A stretch of DNA of 64,000 nt from Gammaproteobacteria bacterium (GCA_030432755.1 JAUILZ010000003.1:62001-126000), one strand, 5' to 3'. Shown: positions 43,118-54,164, counted from the stretch's first letter. The notes: generated from the sequence alone by a model not told the origin. Program-made: numbers and translations.

Positions 43118-43389
43118 GGGGAACAATCTCCTGGGGAACTTGTGAGCGGGCTCAGGTTCCGCCGCGTGAAAGCGTACGGTGACGTTGCGAGCCTTGAAAA
43201 AACAGGGCCCGGATTCTAACCCGCCACCTGTCGCGGGAGAACCCGTGGGCCGCGAATTTAAGGGTATTCGCGCGCCCGGGGATTGTCGGAAAACGACCAT
43301 CCGTGGCCATTTTCGGAAACAGGGATGACGCAACGTCCGGCAGGTCGCGCTCGGTTAGAATAGCGCCGCCAAAAAAATCCCCTCGCCCA

Positions 43390-44166
43390 ATGACAGACGC
43401 CATCGACAGCTTCCTCGACACCGCCCTTGCCGCGGCCGACCTGGCGCGCGAAATAACCGGACGCTACTTCCGCACACGGCTCGCGGTGGACAACAAGGCC
43501 GACCAGAGCCCGGTGACCGTGGCGGACAGGGAAACCGAGGAGGCCATCCGTGCGCTGATCGACGAGCGCCACCCGGACCATGGCGTCTTCGGCGAGGAGG
43601 GCGGCAACCAGACCAGCGGGCAGCGCTTCCGCTGGATCGTGGATCCCATCGACGGCACCAAGAGCTTCGCCACCGGCCGCGCCACGTTCGGCACCCTGCT
43701 CGCGCTGCTGGACGGCGAGACGCCGGTTCTCGGCGTCATCGACCAGGGCATCCTCGACGAGCGCTGGGTCGGCGTTCGCGGCCGCGTGACCACCTTTAAC
43801 GGCGAACCCTGCGCCACGCGACAGGAATCCCGCCTGGACCGCTGCTCGATCTACGCCACCACCCTGGACATGTTCGACGACCACACCCTGCCCCGTTTTC
43901 GCAAACTGGCCGACGCCTGCCAGTTCCGTATCTGGGGCGGCGACTGCTACAGCTACGGGCTGCTCGCCTCGGGCTTTACCGACCTCGTCTGCGAAGCGGA
44001 CCTGTTTCCTTACGACTACCTCGCCCTGGCGCCGGTGATCGAGGGCGCCGGTGGTATCATCACCGACTGGAACGGCAAGCCGCTCGGCCTGGATTCCGGC
44101 GACCGGGTGCTGGCCTCGTCCAATCCTGAACTGCACGCGGTAGCCCTGGATCGGCTCCGTCCCTGA
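43390..44166 (+). CDS. hisN: Inositol-monophosphatase-family phosphatase, probable histidinol-phosphatase HisN
   Basis: The protein has 258 residues. The metal and phosphate site motifs are [27 protein letters not shown] and the C-terminal [15 protein letters not shown]. The lineage-specific features ([28 protein letters not shown]) favour HisN over SuhB. It would then convert L-histidinol phosphate to histidinol. Another substrate cannot be excluded because no his gene is adjacent. The start at 43390 is set by the usual N-terminal length. It is divergent from etfB. Confidence 0.8.
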   Translation: MTDAIDSFLDTALAAADLAREITGRYFRTRLAVDNKADQSPVTVADRETEEAIRALIDERHPDHGVFGEEGGNQTSGQRFRWIVDPIDGTKSFATGRATFGTLLALLDGETPVLGVIDQGILDERWVGVRGRVTTFNGEPCATRQESRLDRCSIYATTLDMFDDHTLPRFRKLADACQFRIWGGDCYSYGLLASGFTDLVCEADLFPYDYLALAPVIEGAGGIITDWNGKPLGLDSGDRVLASSNPELHAVALDRLRP

Positions 44167-44179
44167 ACCCGAATTTTTC

Positions 44180-44203
44180 GAGCCCTCCCGATCGGGCTCT
44201 TTC
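44180..44203 (+). terminator. Intrinsic terminator after the hisN-like gene
   Basis: GAGCCC (44180-44185) pairs with GGGCTC (44194-44199), followed by TTT. The stem has six pairs; the short T-run makes it moderate in strength. Confidence 0.6.
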
Positions 44204-44227
44204 CATCTACATCAAACCCGCTTTCCC

Positions 44228-45889
<1,662 letters not shown>

Positions 45890-45930
45890 CGGCGATTGAC
45901 CCGCCGGAGCCCATAAGTACCGATCGAAAC

Positions 45931-46047
45931 GCCAGCGAAGCATGCCCCAGCGAAGGCCGGGGGCTGGCGTCCATGTAGCGACTCCACGGCAACAGCCAGG
46001 TCCGCCCGCCTGGGACCGTTGAAATGGATCCCAGCCTGCGCTGGGAT
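45931..46047. repeat. Palindromic dispersed-repeat-like element
   Basis: The 224-base gap after ettA contains CCCCAGCGAAGGCCGGGGGC and, further on, a perfect hairpin ATCCCAGC-CTGC-GCTGGGAT (46028-46047) after AAATGG. This style (GGATCCCAGC, GCTGGGAT) is common among small intergenic palindromic repeats in proteobacteria. Nothing else is seen in this gap apart from the weakly marked start of the following gene. Confidence 0.5.
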
Positions 46048-46113
46048 TGCGTCGTAGTGGAACGGCACCCATGTCGGACGGGGCTCGTGTTCCGGGTTAA
46101 TATTCCGTCCCCG

Positions 46114-49077
46114 ATGGATACCGGCATCAACAGCACACTGCCCGACACTGCCAGCCTGGCGGATCTCCGTGAGTCATTGATCGCGCGAGGTTGCGAGCGC
46201 ATCTTACTGATATCCGGAGAATCTTCACGATTCAATGCCCTGGTGCTGCCTGCCCTGGAGGGCTTTGCCGTGACGCCATTCACCGGGGCGCGCGTGCATG
46301 TGCCCCGGGAGGAGGTGGACGCCGCACTCGCGGCGCTGGATGCCCACGGCGCGGATACCGTGATCTCGCTGGGCGGCGGATCCGCCACCGGTCTCGGCAA
46401 GGCATTGCGCCTCGAGCGCGATATCCGCTTTATTGCCATCCCCACCACGTATGCCGGATCCGAGTACACGGATATCTACGGCATCACCGAGGCTGGAGAA
46501 AAACGCAATGGCCGCGATCCACGGGTGCGCCCGGACCTCGTGATCCGGGAACCCGCGCTCTACGAAGGCATCCCGAAGGACCTCTCCACCGCCAGCCTGC
46601 TGAACGCGCTCGCGCATCCGCTCAGCCTGTTGGCGGGCGGCAGCCTTTCCGAGGAGGACACGGACGAGGCGCTCGTGGTGACAGGACGCCTCGCCCGGGT
46701 GATGGAATGGCTGGCGAAGTCCCCGGACTCCGTCGCTGCCCGCCAGGAATCTCTAGACGCCGCGGCCCGCGCCGCGAGCCTGATGGGGCGCGGCGAGTAC
46801 GGTGTGCAACATCGTCTCGCGCATTTTCTCGGCGGACATTTCGAACTGCCACATGCCCCGCTGCATGCCACGCTGTTGCCTCACTTTATCCAGTATTTTC
46901 AATCAGATAATCCTGAATTATTCAACCAGATTGTGAATCACACAGGGTGGTCTGATCCTGCCGCGGAGCTGTTCGACCTGCTGCGCCGGGGCGGCGCACC
47001 GCTGTCCCTGCAGCAACTGGGCGTCGGTCCCGCAGACCTGGAGAGAGCGCTCGTGGAACGTCCCGAGCTGAATCTCCCCTGGCTGTGTAACGCCCTGCTC
47101 GGCCGGAGGCCGTCGCTGGCGCTGCATCGATTCGACGCCGGAATGCGTGATCCGGCGGTACGGCTGGGGCCGGCGGTGGCGGACGCGGAGCGGGTTGTGG
47201 TAACACTCCATGGGCGGCGATCCAATGCCGAGCGCGCGCTCGAACTGGCACGTCACGTCGTGGGCAGCGACCCCGGCACCACGCTGATCGCACCACAGGC
47301 CGAAGACAACGAGTGGTTATCGGAACGATATTTCGCATCCCTGGATACCCACGGCGAAGCGCTCGAGCGGGCACTCACCGACATTGCCCGCCTGGTCGAC
47401 GCCCTGCTCGCCGAGACTACGCCGGAACGACTGATCCTGTTCGGCTTTTCCCAGGGCGGATGCCTGGCGATCGAGCTGGTGGCCCGTGGCTTGGTGAAGC
47501 CCACCATGCTGCTCGCTCCCGGAGCCGCGCGCATGGGCCTGGAATCCGAGTGGCCGCGTGTCGGCGTGGATCTCTCGGGCGTCCGGGTATTTCTCGGCGT
47601 CAGCGAACATGATCCCTGGATCCGGCGCGGGGACGTCTGCGCAAGCCGGGCATGGTTTGAATCCGCCGGCGCCGGGGTGGAACGCCTCGATGACCCGGGA
47701 GACCTGCACGCGATCTCCATGCAACAACGCTGGCGCATGCGACGCATGGCGCTCGGGTCCGCCCTGGCCGCGGCGCCCACCGGATACGGCAACGCCGTTT
47801 CCCTGGAAGCCCTGCCAGGCGCGCTGCCTGCCATCCAGAACTCCCCGCGCCACGCGCCCTACGGCCTGTCCGCGGAGCAGGTGAACGGCAGCGCGTTCAC
47901 CACGCGGCGCGGGGAGAACCTGCGCAGCTGGCTGTATCGCATCCGCCCCGGGCCGCAACATGGCAGCCTGCGGCCAATCCAGCATGCCAACTTTGGCGCG
48001 GCAGCCCCGCGCGATCTTGCCGAGCCCAACCTCTCCGGTTTCCGCGCCCCGGCCGCCCCGGACCTGCCGATGGATTTCATCGACGGCCTCGTGACCCTGG
48101 GAGGGGCCGGCGATGTCGATCAACGCCGCGGCTACGCGGTGCATGCCTACAGCGCCGATCGCAGCATGGAGAACCGCGCGTTCTCCAACGCCGACGGCGA
48201 TCTCCTGCTGGTGCCGGTGCAGGGCGAACTGCTGATCATGACCGAATGCGGCGCGCTCACCGCGGGACCCGGGCGCGTCGCGTTGCTCCCGCGCGGCATA
48301 CGCTTCTCCGTCTGCCTGGCGGACTGGTCTCCGGGCCGGCACGTGAGCGGCTATCTTGCGGAAGTCTACGGGCGGCATTTCACCCTCCCCGAACGTGGGC
48401 CCGTGGGCGCCAACGGGCTGGCCGACGCGCGCCACTTCCGCGGCCCTGCGCCCTGGTACGAGGACCGATTCGCCCCCGGCTACCGCGTCACCCTGAAGTC
48501 CGGCGACCGGCTGTTCGAAGCGACCCAGGACTTCTCTCCCCACGATGTCGTGGCCTGGCACGGCAACTACCTGCCCTGGAGCTACGACCTGTCGCTGTTC
48601 TCACCGGTGGGCAATGTCCGCTTCGATCACCCGGACCCGTCGATTCACACCGTGCTATCGGCCCCGCTGGACGAGGCCGGCGTCAACGCGCTGGACTTCG
48701 TGATCTTTGCGCCGCGCTGGGATCCCACGGAGCACACCTTCCGCCCGCCCTACTTCCATCGCAACGCGACGACGGAGATCAACGGCATCATCCACAACCC
48801 GGCGCCGGCGGACAGCCCGTTCCAGCCGGGTTGCCTGTTCGTCACCCCGGCGATGACGCCGCATGGCGTGCGCGCGAGCGGGGTGGAGGGTTTTCTCGCG
48901 CTGGACGATGCCGAGGCCAACCGGCCGGCGCCGCCGGACGAGGACGCGCTGTGGTGCCAGTTCGAGACCGCGCTGCCCTTCCATCCCGCGCGTCATGCCG
49001 CCGCGACGGCGCTACGCATCGACGACTGGCCCCACACCTGGGGCAGTTACCGCTCGTCGTTCAGGGAGTCGCCGTAA
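46114..49077 (+). CDS. Three-domain fusion: maleylacetate-reductase-like, alpha/beta hydrolase, homogentisate-1,2-dioxygenase-like
   Basis: This is one uninterrupted frame of 987 residues. About 1-350 is a maleylacetate reductase/iron-alcohol-dehydrogenase domain with SLGGGSATGLGKAL, IPTTYAGSEYTDIYG and AHFLGGHFELPHA-type metal histidines. About 365-560 is a phospholipase/carboxylesterase-type hydrolase with Ser446 in FGFSQGGC, an Asp in SEHDPW and a His in DLHAIS. About 585-985 is a homogentisate dioxygenase domain with His839, His882, Glu888 and His917. The spacing of these (43, 6 and 29) matches the human enzyme base and Fe ligands (292, 335, 341, 371). It probably cleaves a hydroquinone-type ring and then processes the product. 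The upstream in-frame ATG at 46024 lies in repeat sequence and is unlikely. The overlap with the convergent peroxidase gene is 17 bases. Confidence 0.88.
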   Translation: MDTGINSTLPDTASLADLRESLIARGCERILLISGESSRFNALVLPALEGFAVTPFTGARVHVPREEVDAALAALDAHGADTVISLGGGSATGLGKALRLERDIRFIAIPTTYAGSEYTDIYGITEAGEKRNGRDPRVRPDLVIREPALYEGIPKDLSTASLLNALAHPLSLLAGGSLSEEDTDEALVVTGRLARVMEWLAKSPDSVAARQESLDAAARAASLMGRGEYGVQHRLAHFLGGHFELPHAPLHATLLPHFIQYFQSDNPELFNQIVNHTGWSDPAAELFDLLRRGGAPLSLQQLGVGPADLERALVERPELNLPWLCNALLGRRPSLALHRFDAGMRDPAVRLGPAVADAERVVVTLHGRRSNAERALELARHVVGSDPGTTLIAPQAEDNEWLSERYFASLDTHGEALERALTDIARLVDALLAETTPERLILFGFSQGGCLAIELVARGLVKPTMLLAPGAARMGLESEWPRVGVDLSGVRVFLGVSEHDPWIRRGDVCASRAWFESAGAGVERLDDPGDLHAISMQQRWRMRRMALGSALAAAPTGYGNAVSLEALPGALPAIQNSPRHAPYGLSAEQVNGSAFTTRRGENLRSWLYRIRPGPQHGSLRPIQHANFGAAAPRDLAEPNLSGFRAPAAPDLPMDFIDGLVTLGGAGDVDQRRGYAVHAYSADRSMENRAFSNADGDLLLVPVQGELLIMTECGALTAGPGRVALLPRGIRFSVCLADWSPGRHVSGYLAEVYGRHFTLPERGPVGANGLADARHFRGPAPWYEDRFAPGYRVTLKSGDRLFEATQDFSPHDVVAWHGNYLPWSYDLSLFSPVGNVRFDHPDPSIHTVLSAPLDEAGVNALDFVIFAPRWDPTEHTFRPPYFHRNATTEINGIIHNPAPADSPFQPGCLFVTPAMTPHGVRASGVEGFLALDDAEANRPAPPDEDALWCQFETALPFHPARHAAATALRIDDWPHTWGSYRSSFRESP

Positions 49078-50278
49078 CGGGATCCCCGGTCAGCGTCCGG
49101 AGAAAGGCTTCCAGGTCCGCCCGCCCGGTGGCGTCGAGGCCGAGAGGGCGAAGCAACGACTCGCCGTCCTCGTGGAAGAGGTTCATGTTTATCTCGTCGT
49201 AGTGGCGTACCACCGCCGGGAGGTCGGCAACCGAACCGTCGTGCATATACGGCGCTGTAGCCGCCACGTTGCGCAGCGAGGGTACGCGGAAGCGGCCCCA
49301 GTCGTCGTGGCTTCGGACGACGAAGTTCCCCGGCGCCCGCGCGGCGCTCTCCGGGTCCTCGTCGCTGAACTTCCCGGTGCGCCGGTAGGGGCTCGCACGG
49401 TACTTGCCGATACCGCCGTGGCGGCCGGGATCCACGCTACCGTTGCGGGTAAAGTGGGGTACCCCCGCGTGGTGAAACTCGTCGTTGGAAAAATTGGGAC
49501 CGAAGTGGCACAGGCTGCATCGGCCCTCTCCGACGAACAGCTTCAGGCCGCGGCGCGCGGACCGGGAAAACACGTTGTCCGGCACGTCGCGGTCCTCCGC
49601 AAGCGCATCACGAAATCGGTCGAAGGCGGTGCGCGGCGTCACCAGTGTTTCCTGCCAGGCCGCCAGACTCTTGGCAATATTCACCAGCACCTCCCTTGGT
49701 GGATCGTCGACAGGGGAGCGCCCTGTAACCTCCAGGTAAGTTCGCGCGAGATCCGCTTCCTCGATGATGCGCCGCGCCAGGGAATTCTCGTCCTGGGCCA
49801 GTTCGTCCGGGTTCAGGATCGGGTGGATGCTCTGCGCCCACAGATTGTCGGATCGCCCGTCCCAGCCGAACCAGCGCCGTCCCGAAAGGTTGGCGAGGGC
49901 CGGTGTATTGCGATCGAGTTCTCGCCGGCCCAGGGCACGGGGCTTGCCGTCTCCCATGGCATGGCGCGCCTCGTGACAGGTGGCGCATTGCATCGAACCG
50001 TCTGCCGACAGGCGCGCATCGTGAAACAGCGCGCGACCGAAACGTATCGCGTCGTCATCGCCGGAAAAGCGGTTGCTGATATCCGGGTCGGGCGCCGGGG
50101 GCCACGGCCCGTGAGCGATGATCATGGCGCGCTCCGCCCCGGAAAATGTTACGCCGGCCGAAAACTGCGCGAACGCTGGCTGGAAAAACCAACCAAGGAA
50201 CGCCAGCGCGATGAGAGGCCTCAGGGCGTTGCGGCCGGATGCCACCGGCCACGTATCAGGGATCCAGCGCCAGTTCAC
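49061..50278 (-). CDS. Exported dihaem cytochrome c peroxidase/MauG-like protein
   Basis: The protein has 405 residues with a GTG start, a signal peptide ending near AFAQ, and two haem motifs: CATCH (about 95) and CSLCH (about 255). Later methionine and histidine ligand regions are ATAPYMHDGSVADLP and HYDEINMN. The length and haem pair fit the bacterial cytochrome c peroxidase/MauG superfamily, which acts in the periplasm on peroxide or on a protein substrate. It follows two other exported-protein genes. Confidence 0.85.
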   Translation of the reverse strand: MNWRWIPDTWPVASGRNALRPLIALAFLGWFFQPAFAQFSAGVTFSGAERAMIIAHGPWPPAPDPDISNRFSGDDDAIRFGRALFHDARLSADGSMQCATCHEARHAMGDGKPRALGRRELDRNTPALANLSGRRWFGWDGRSDNLWAQSIHPILNPDELAQDENSLARRIIEEADLARTYLEVTGRSPVDDPPREVLVNIAKSLAAWQETLVTPRTAFDRFRDALAEDRDVPDNVFSRSARRGLKLFVGEGRCSLCHFGPNFSNDEFHHAGVPHFTRNGSVDPGRHGGIGKYRASPYRRTGKFSDEDPESAARAPGNFVVRSHDDWGRFRVPSLRNVAATAPYMHDGSVADLPAVVRHYDEINMNLFHEDGESLLRPLGLDATGRADLEAFLRTLTGDPVTATP

Positions 50279-50669
50279 GTTCCATGTCGCGCGGTCCCTC
50301 GGTGGTATTCACCGAGACGCGGATGTTCCAGTGGCCGGGCATGTGAAGGAGGAAGCCGTTAGCCAGGGCTGTGCCGTTTTCGCCATGGGTCAGTTCGGGC
50401 TTGTAATTCATTCCGTGGCCGTGATCCGGCATGGTGGCGTCCACGCCGAGGATCGTCGCGTCGTCCACGCAGGGTGTGAGATGCAGGTCGAACGGTTCCC
50501 CGACGCGTGGCTCCTCGGACAGGGCAACATGAACGATGGGCTCCCCCTCGTGATGCAGCAGGTTCGGATCATCCGGATCGAAATGCGCGCATCGATCCTG
50601 GGCGCCAACGGGCAGGGAAAACAGGCAGGCGAGGGCCAGGAAACTCGTGACGATCGTCCTGGAAGGCAT
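50256..50669 (-). CDS. Small exported beta-sandwich protein (YtkA/FixH-like)
   Basis: The protein has 137 residues. A signal peptide (about 1-23, ending VGA) is followed by a beta-rich domain: HVALSEEPRVGEPFDL, DATMPDHGHGMNYKP and LHMPGHWNIRVSV. The MPDHGHGM and HMPGHW histidine/methionine stretches recall YtkA-like domains that may bind copper. It lies 11 bases after the amidohydrolase gene and overlaps the peroxidase gene. Confidence 0.65.
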   Translation of the reverse strand: MPSRTIVTSFLALACLFSLPVGAQDRCAHFDPDDPNLLHHEGEPIVHVALSEEPRVGEPFDLHLTPCVDDATILGVDATMPDHGHGMNYKPELTHGENGTALANGFLLHMPGHWNIRVSVNTTEGPRDMERELALDP

Positions 50670-50680
50670 GTTCAATGGTT

Positions 50681-51529
50681 TCAATTTTCTCGAGACTTTG
50701 CTGACTGGATAAGGTTCTCGGCATTGCGCCAGGCGATGTTCTCCACGAGTTCGGGCGGCAGATCCTTCAGCCATTCGCGGGTCCAGGCCGCCTGTTCGCG
50801 AACATAGTACCAGCGCTCCGGCGTGAAGGTATCGGTGCCGGGCATGAAGCGGTCGGGAAATTCCTCGAACAGCGCGCGCCACTCCGGGTCCACCACGCCA
50901 TTGCGCGCATGCTCGGAGCGGAAGGCAAGGTCCGCCCACAGGTTGGGATAGCTTGATAGCATGCGGCGGATCTCCTCCACCCCCGTGAATCCGCTGTGCG
51001 CCCAGAGCACGCGCGCGTCCGGGTCGGTGGCGAAGATCCGTTCCACCGCGTCGGCGTCGGAATGGGCATGCAGAAAAAGCCTGTGCTCCCGCGCGAGTCG
51101 GATCACCGCCTGCATCACGTCCGTCTCCACGTCGTCGCCGAAGGCATGGAACTCGCCGATGCCGACGTAGATCCCCGCTGCCAGGCGCTCCTCCAGGTAG
51201 GGGATCACGCTGGCATCGCCGGTCCAGGTGGATATCTCCCCGCGCGAGCGATAGGGCCTGAGCACCGGCACCACCAGTTCCGGCGCGAGCGCGTAGAGCT
51301 TGAGCGTACCGTCGTCACTGGAACTGGAGACGAAGGCCATGCGCAGGCCGGCATCGCGCAGGATGCCCACCGCCTCCTCCGGGGGATAGACAGACCACGC
51401 GTCGTGGCTGTAGTGGATGTGGGCGTCAACGATCGCCGTCTTCACATCCTGCGCCATCGAATACGGTGCAAAGCTTGTGAAGAGCAGCGGCAAGGCGCGG
51501 ACAAGGATCGGTGTCATCCTCATTGACAT
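50681..51529 (-). CDS. Exported amidohydrolase-family (Amidohydro_2) protein
   Basis: The protein has 282 residues. A signal peptide (about 1-27, ending SMAQ) precedes a TIM-barrel hydrolase with IVDAHIHYSHD (metal HxH), GIGEFHAFG, LFLHAHSDAD, LWAHSGF and PGTDTFTPERW with the catalytic Asp. PF04909-type enzymes hydrolyse or decarboxylate lactones and aromatic acids. Export is uncommon in that group. It heads the three-gene exported-protein operon. Confidence 0.75.
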   Translation of the reverse strand: MSMRMTPILVRALPLLFTSFAPYSMAQDVKTAIVDAHIHYSHDAWSVYPPEEAVGILRDAGLRMAFVSSSSDDGTLKLYALAPELVVPVLRPYRSRGEISTWTGDASVIPYLEERLAAGIYVGIGEFHAFGDDVETDVMQAVIRLAREHRLFLHAHSDADAVERIFATDPDARVLWAHSGFTGVEEIRRMLSSYPNLWADLAFRSEHARNGVVDPEWRALFEEFPDRFMPGTDTFTPERWYYVREQAAWTREWLKDLPPELVENIAWRNAENLIQSAKSREN

Positions 51530-51609
51530 GGTAACAATCTGGTTGCGCGATCAATGATACACGGGCCACGCGGGTGGCTGCAGGTCCCGCGCCACCGGGA
51601 GGTTTCGAT

Positions 51610-51963
51610 TCAGTCCGAAGGGACGACGCAGAAGCGGTGTCCCGAGGGAGCTTCCATGACCCACCAGTCGCGCACGGACTCCACGCGTCGAGCGCCGAGC
51701 TTTTCGAGACGGTCGACTTCGGCAGTCACATCATCGGCGGCGATATCGAGATGCACGCGCGGCTCGTGCGTCACGCGCTGGAGCTCGATATGGGGCTCGC
51801 CAGCGACGTCTTCGAGCACCACGTAGCCTGCGTCTTCCGATGCATCCGAGGGCGTGATCGCACGGCCGAGGACCTGGCTCCAGAAACACGCCGCATCGTC
51901 CAGGTCGGTGGTGGCCTGGCAGTCGATGATGAATCCGGCCAGTCGACCACGGTGTTGACTCAT
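51610..51963 (-). CDS. VOC-family (glyoxalase-like) protein
   Basis: The protein has 117 residues. One VOC repeat pair is seen: FIIDCQATTDLDDAACFWSQ, GEPHIELQRV, HLDIAADDVTAEVDRLEKLG and VMEAPSGHRFCVVP with glyoxalase-type metal positions. The ATG overlaps the stop of the beta-keto acid cleavage enzyme gene as ATGA. Its role is unknown, perhaps an isomerase or epimerase in that pathway. Confidence 0.8.
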   Translation of the reverse strand: MSQHRGRLAGFIIDCQATTDLDDAACFWSQVLGRAITPSDASEDAGYVVLEDVAGEPHIELQRVTHEPRVHLDIAADDVTAEVDRLEKLGARRVESVRDWWVMEAPSGHRFCVVPSD

Positions 51964-52784
51964 GGCAACGCGACGCCGAGGAGTTCCGCCGCCTGCGTGG
52001 TATCCGCAATGCGGACGCCATCCGCCTCGGCGGCTTCCCTGAGCGCGGTCACCTGGTCCGCGGTGTAACGTGCCTGCGAACCATCCGGCCGGAGCAGGTT
52101 GTTCTCGAATCCCACCCGCGCGTGACCACCCCGGTGAATCGCGGACAACGCGCAGTCATGTTCGTGACTACCGAAAGCGCAGACGAACCAGTCCAGCGGG
52201 CGCTCGCCCCTGGCATCGAGAAACGGGTCGATGTCCGAAGGTACCGACTCGCGGTTTTCGAGGTAACGCCCGAGGACGAACAGCGCGCACAGTCGTCCCT
52301 GCGGAACAACTCCCTGTTCCTGCAACACGAACAGGCGCTCGAGGTCGGCGCCGTCGTAGACGATGTGTTGCACATGCACGCCGCGTTCACGGCTCCAGTG
52401 GTAGAACTCCGTGGCCAGTGCCAGGTCGGCGCCCTCCCCCGCCATCTCCCGCACCGCCATGCTGATCAGGCGCGGCGTCAACGCATAGACGCAGTCCGCC
52501 TGCTCGCTGGGGGTGTAGCGACCCACCGCCTCGGTGGTCATCTGCAGCAACATGCCGGGCACCGCTTCTTCCATGGCGGCAAACAACTGGCGATAGCGCG
52601 CGGGATCGAGGACATGTTCACCCTGGTCGCCACGCACGTGGGCGTGGAGGATGGTGGCGCCGGCGGCATGGCAGCGCGCCGCCTCGTCCACGGTCTCGGC
52701 GATGCTCACCGGCAGGTTGGGATGGTCGGCATGGGTCTTGCGCGCGCCGTTGGGCGCGGCCATGAGAATGGCGGTATGGGTCAT
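51960..52784 (-). CDS. Beta-keto acid cleavage enzyme (BKACE, DUF849)
   Basis: The protein has 274 residues. The TIM-barrel signatures TILHAHVRGDQGEH (zinc-binding HxH) and HRGGHARVGFENNL match the BKACE family. Members condense a beta-keto acid with acetyl-CoA and release acetoacetate and a CoA ester. The overlapping upstream gene is a class III aminotransferase, which could make the beta-keto acid from a beta-amino acid. The substrate is inferred only. Confidence 0.88.
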   Translation of the reverse strand: MTHTAILMAAPNGARKTHADHPNLPVSIAETVDEAARCHAAGATILHAHVRGDQGEHVLDPARYRQLFAAMEEAVPGMLLQMTTEAVGRYTPSEQADCVYALTPRLISMAVREMAGEGADLALATEFYHWSRERGVHVQHIVYDGADLERLFVLQEQGVVPQGRLCALFVLGRYLENRESVPSDIDPFLDARGERPLDWFVCAFGSHEHDCALSAIHRGGHARVGFENNLLRPDGSQARYTADQVTALREAAEADGVRIADTTQAAELLGVALP

Positions 52785-54109
52785 GTTCCCGTGGTCGCCT
52801 GATCGACGGCGATAGCGAGCTTGTCCACCAGTTCGTCAATCTGCTCGTCGCTGATGATGAAAGGCGGGGCGACGAGGACGTGATCCCCCGCCTGGCCATC
52901 GATGGTCCCGCCCATGGGGTAGCAGATCAGGCCGGCATCGAAGGCGGCTTTCTTGATCCCCGCATGCACCTTGCGACCGGGATCGAACGGCGTCTTGTGC
53001 ACGCGGTCTTCAACGATTTCCAGGCCGCGAAACAGACCCCGGCCACGGATGTCGCCGACATGTGGATGGGCGTCGAAACGGGTTCGCAACGCCCTGTCGA
53101 GTTTATTACCCTGCTGCTGGCAGCGGTCCACCAGTTTGCGCTCGAGCAATGCCTGCACCACCGCGCGCCCCGCGGCGCAGGCCACGGGATGGCCGATATA
53201 GGTATGGCCGTGCTGGAAGAAACCGCTGCCCTCGGACACCGCGCGGTAGATCTCCGCGCTGCAGAGCGTGGCGCCGATGGGCTGGTACCCCGCGCCGAGG
53301 CCCTTGGCGATGGTGACGATGTCCGGCGCGACGCCGTCCTGCTCGCAGGCGAACAGGGTGCCGGTGCGCCCCATGCCGCACATCACCTCGTCGAGGATGA
53401 GGAGTACACCATGGCGGTCGCAGATCTCGCGGACGCGGCGAAAATAGCCCGGTACCGCCGGCACCGCGCCCAGCGTCGCGCCGACCACCGGCTCGGCGAT
53501 GAACGCCATCACCGATTCGGGGCCGAGACGCAGGATCTCGGCCTCCAGTTCGTCCGCGACCCGATGTCCATATTCCTCGAGACTCTCGCCATCCTGCTGC
53601 CCACGCCAGGCATAGCACGGGCTGATATGGGTGGTATCCATCAACAGCGGAGCAAAGGGTTCGCGGCGCCACATGTTGCCCCCTGCCGCCAAAGCTCCCA
53701 GGGTATTGCCGTGATAACTCTGCTTGCGCGCGATCAGGCGATGACGGCCCGGTTCACCCTTCTCGAGAAAATACTGTCGCGCGAGCTTGATCGCCGCCTC
53801 CACGGCCTCCGAGCCGCCGGAGACGAAGTACACCCGCACAAGGTCGCCGGGCGCATTCGCGATCAGCAGGTCCGCCAGCGCTTCCGCCGGCTCGCTGGTG
53901 AAGAACCCGGTATGGGCGAAGGCAAGGGTATCGAGCTGCGTCTTGATCGCCGCGATGACGGCGGCGTCGCCGTGGCCGAGGCAGGAAACCGCGGCGCCAC
54001 CGGAGCCATCCAGGTAGGCCTTGCCACCGGCGTCGTAGAGATAGCAACCCTCGGCGCGCACGGCGAGCGGTGGAACCGCGCGGGTATGACGGGGAAAGAC
54101 GTGATCCAT
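52781..54109 (-). CDS. Class III pyridoxal-phosphate aminotransferase
   Basis: The protein has 442 residues. The PLP site lysine is in TIAKGLGAGYQPIGA, the cofactor aspartate region in LLILDEVMCGMGRTG, and YFVSGGSEAVEAAIKLARQ is the class III substrate loop. It transfers an amino group from an omega- or beta-amino compound to pyruvate or a keto acid. It overlaps the BKACE gene as ATGA and follows the ABC transporter ATPase gene. Confidence 0.9.
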   Translation of the reverse strand: MDHVFPRHTRAVPPLAVRAEGCYLYDAGGKAYLDGSGGAAVSCLGHGDAAVIAAIKTQLDTLAFAHTGFFTSEPAEALADLLIANAPGDLVRVYFVSGGSEAVEAAIKLARQYFLEKGEPGRHRLIARKQSYHGNTLGALAAGGNMWRREPFAPLLMDTTHISPCYAWRGQQDGESLEEYGHRVADELEAEILRLGPESVMAFIAEPVVGATLGAVPAVPGYFRRVREICDRHGVLLILDEVMCGMGRTGTLFACEQDGVAPDIVTIAKGLGAGYQPIGATLCSAEIYRAVSEGSGFFQHGHTYIGHPVACAAGRAVVQALLERKLVDRCQQQGNKLDRALRTRFDAHPHVGDIRGRGLFRGLEIVEDRVHKTPFDPGRKVHAGIKKAAFDAGLICYPMGGTIDGQAGDHVLVAPPFIISDEQIDELVDKLAIAVDQATTGT

Positions 54110-54164
54110 GGCGTGGTGAAGACGAAGCGTGAACGGGACAGACTATACCGCCGCCACGGCCAAA

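Noticed and set aside
47317-48561. 414-residue open frame antisense to the fusion gene
   Set aside because: It lies opposite the hydrolase and dioxygenase domains, whose catalytic motifs are intact on the plus strand. Its own sequence is Gly/Arg/Ala-rich without a recognisable domain; long antisense frames are common at this GC content.
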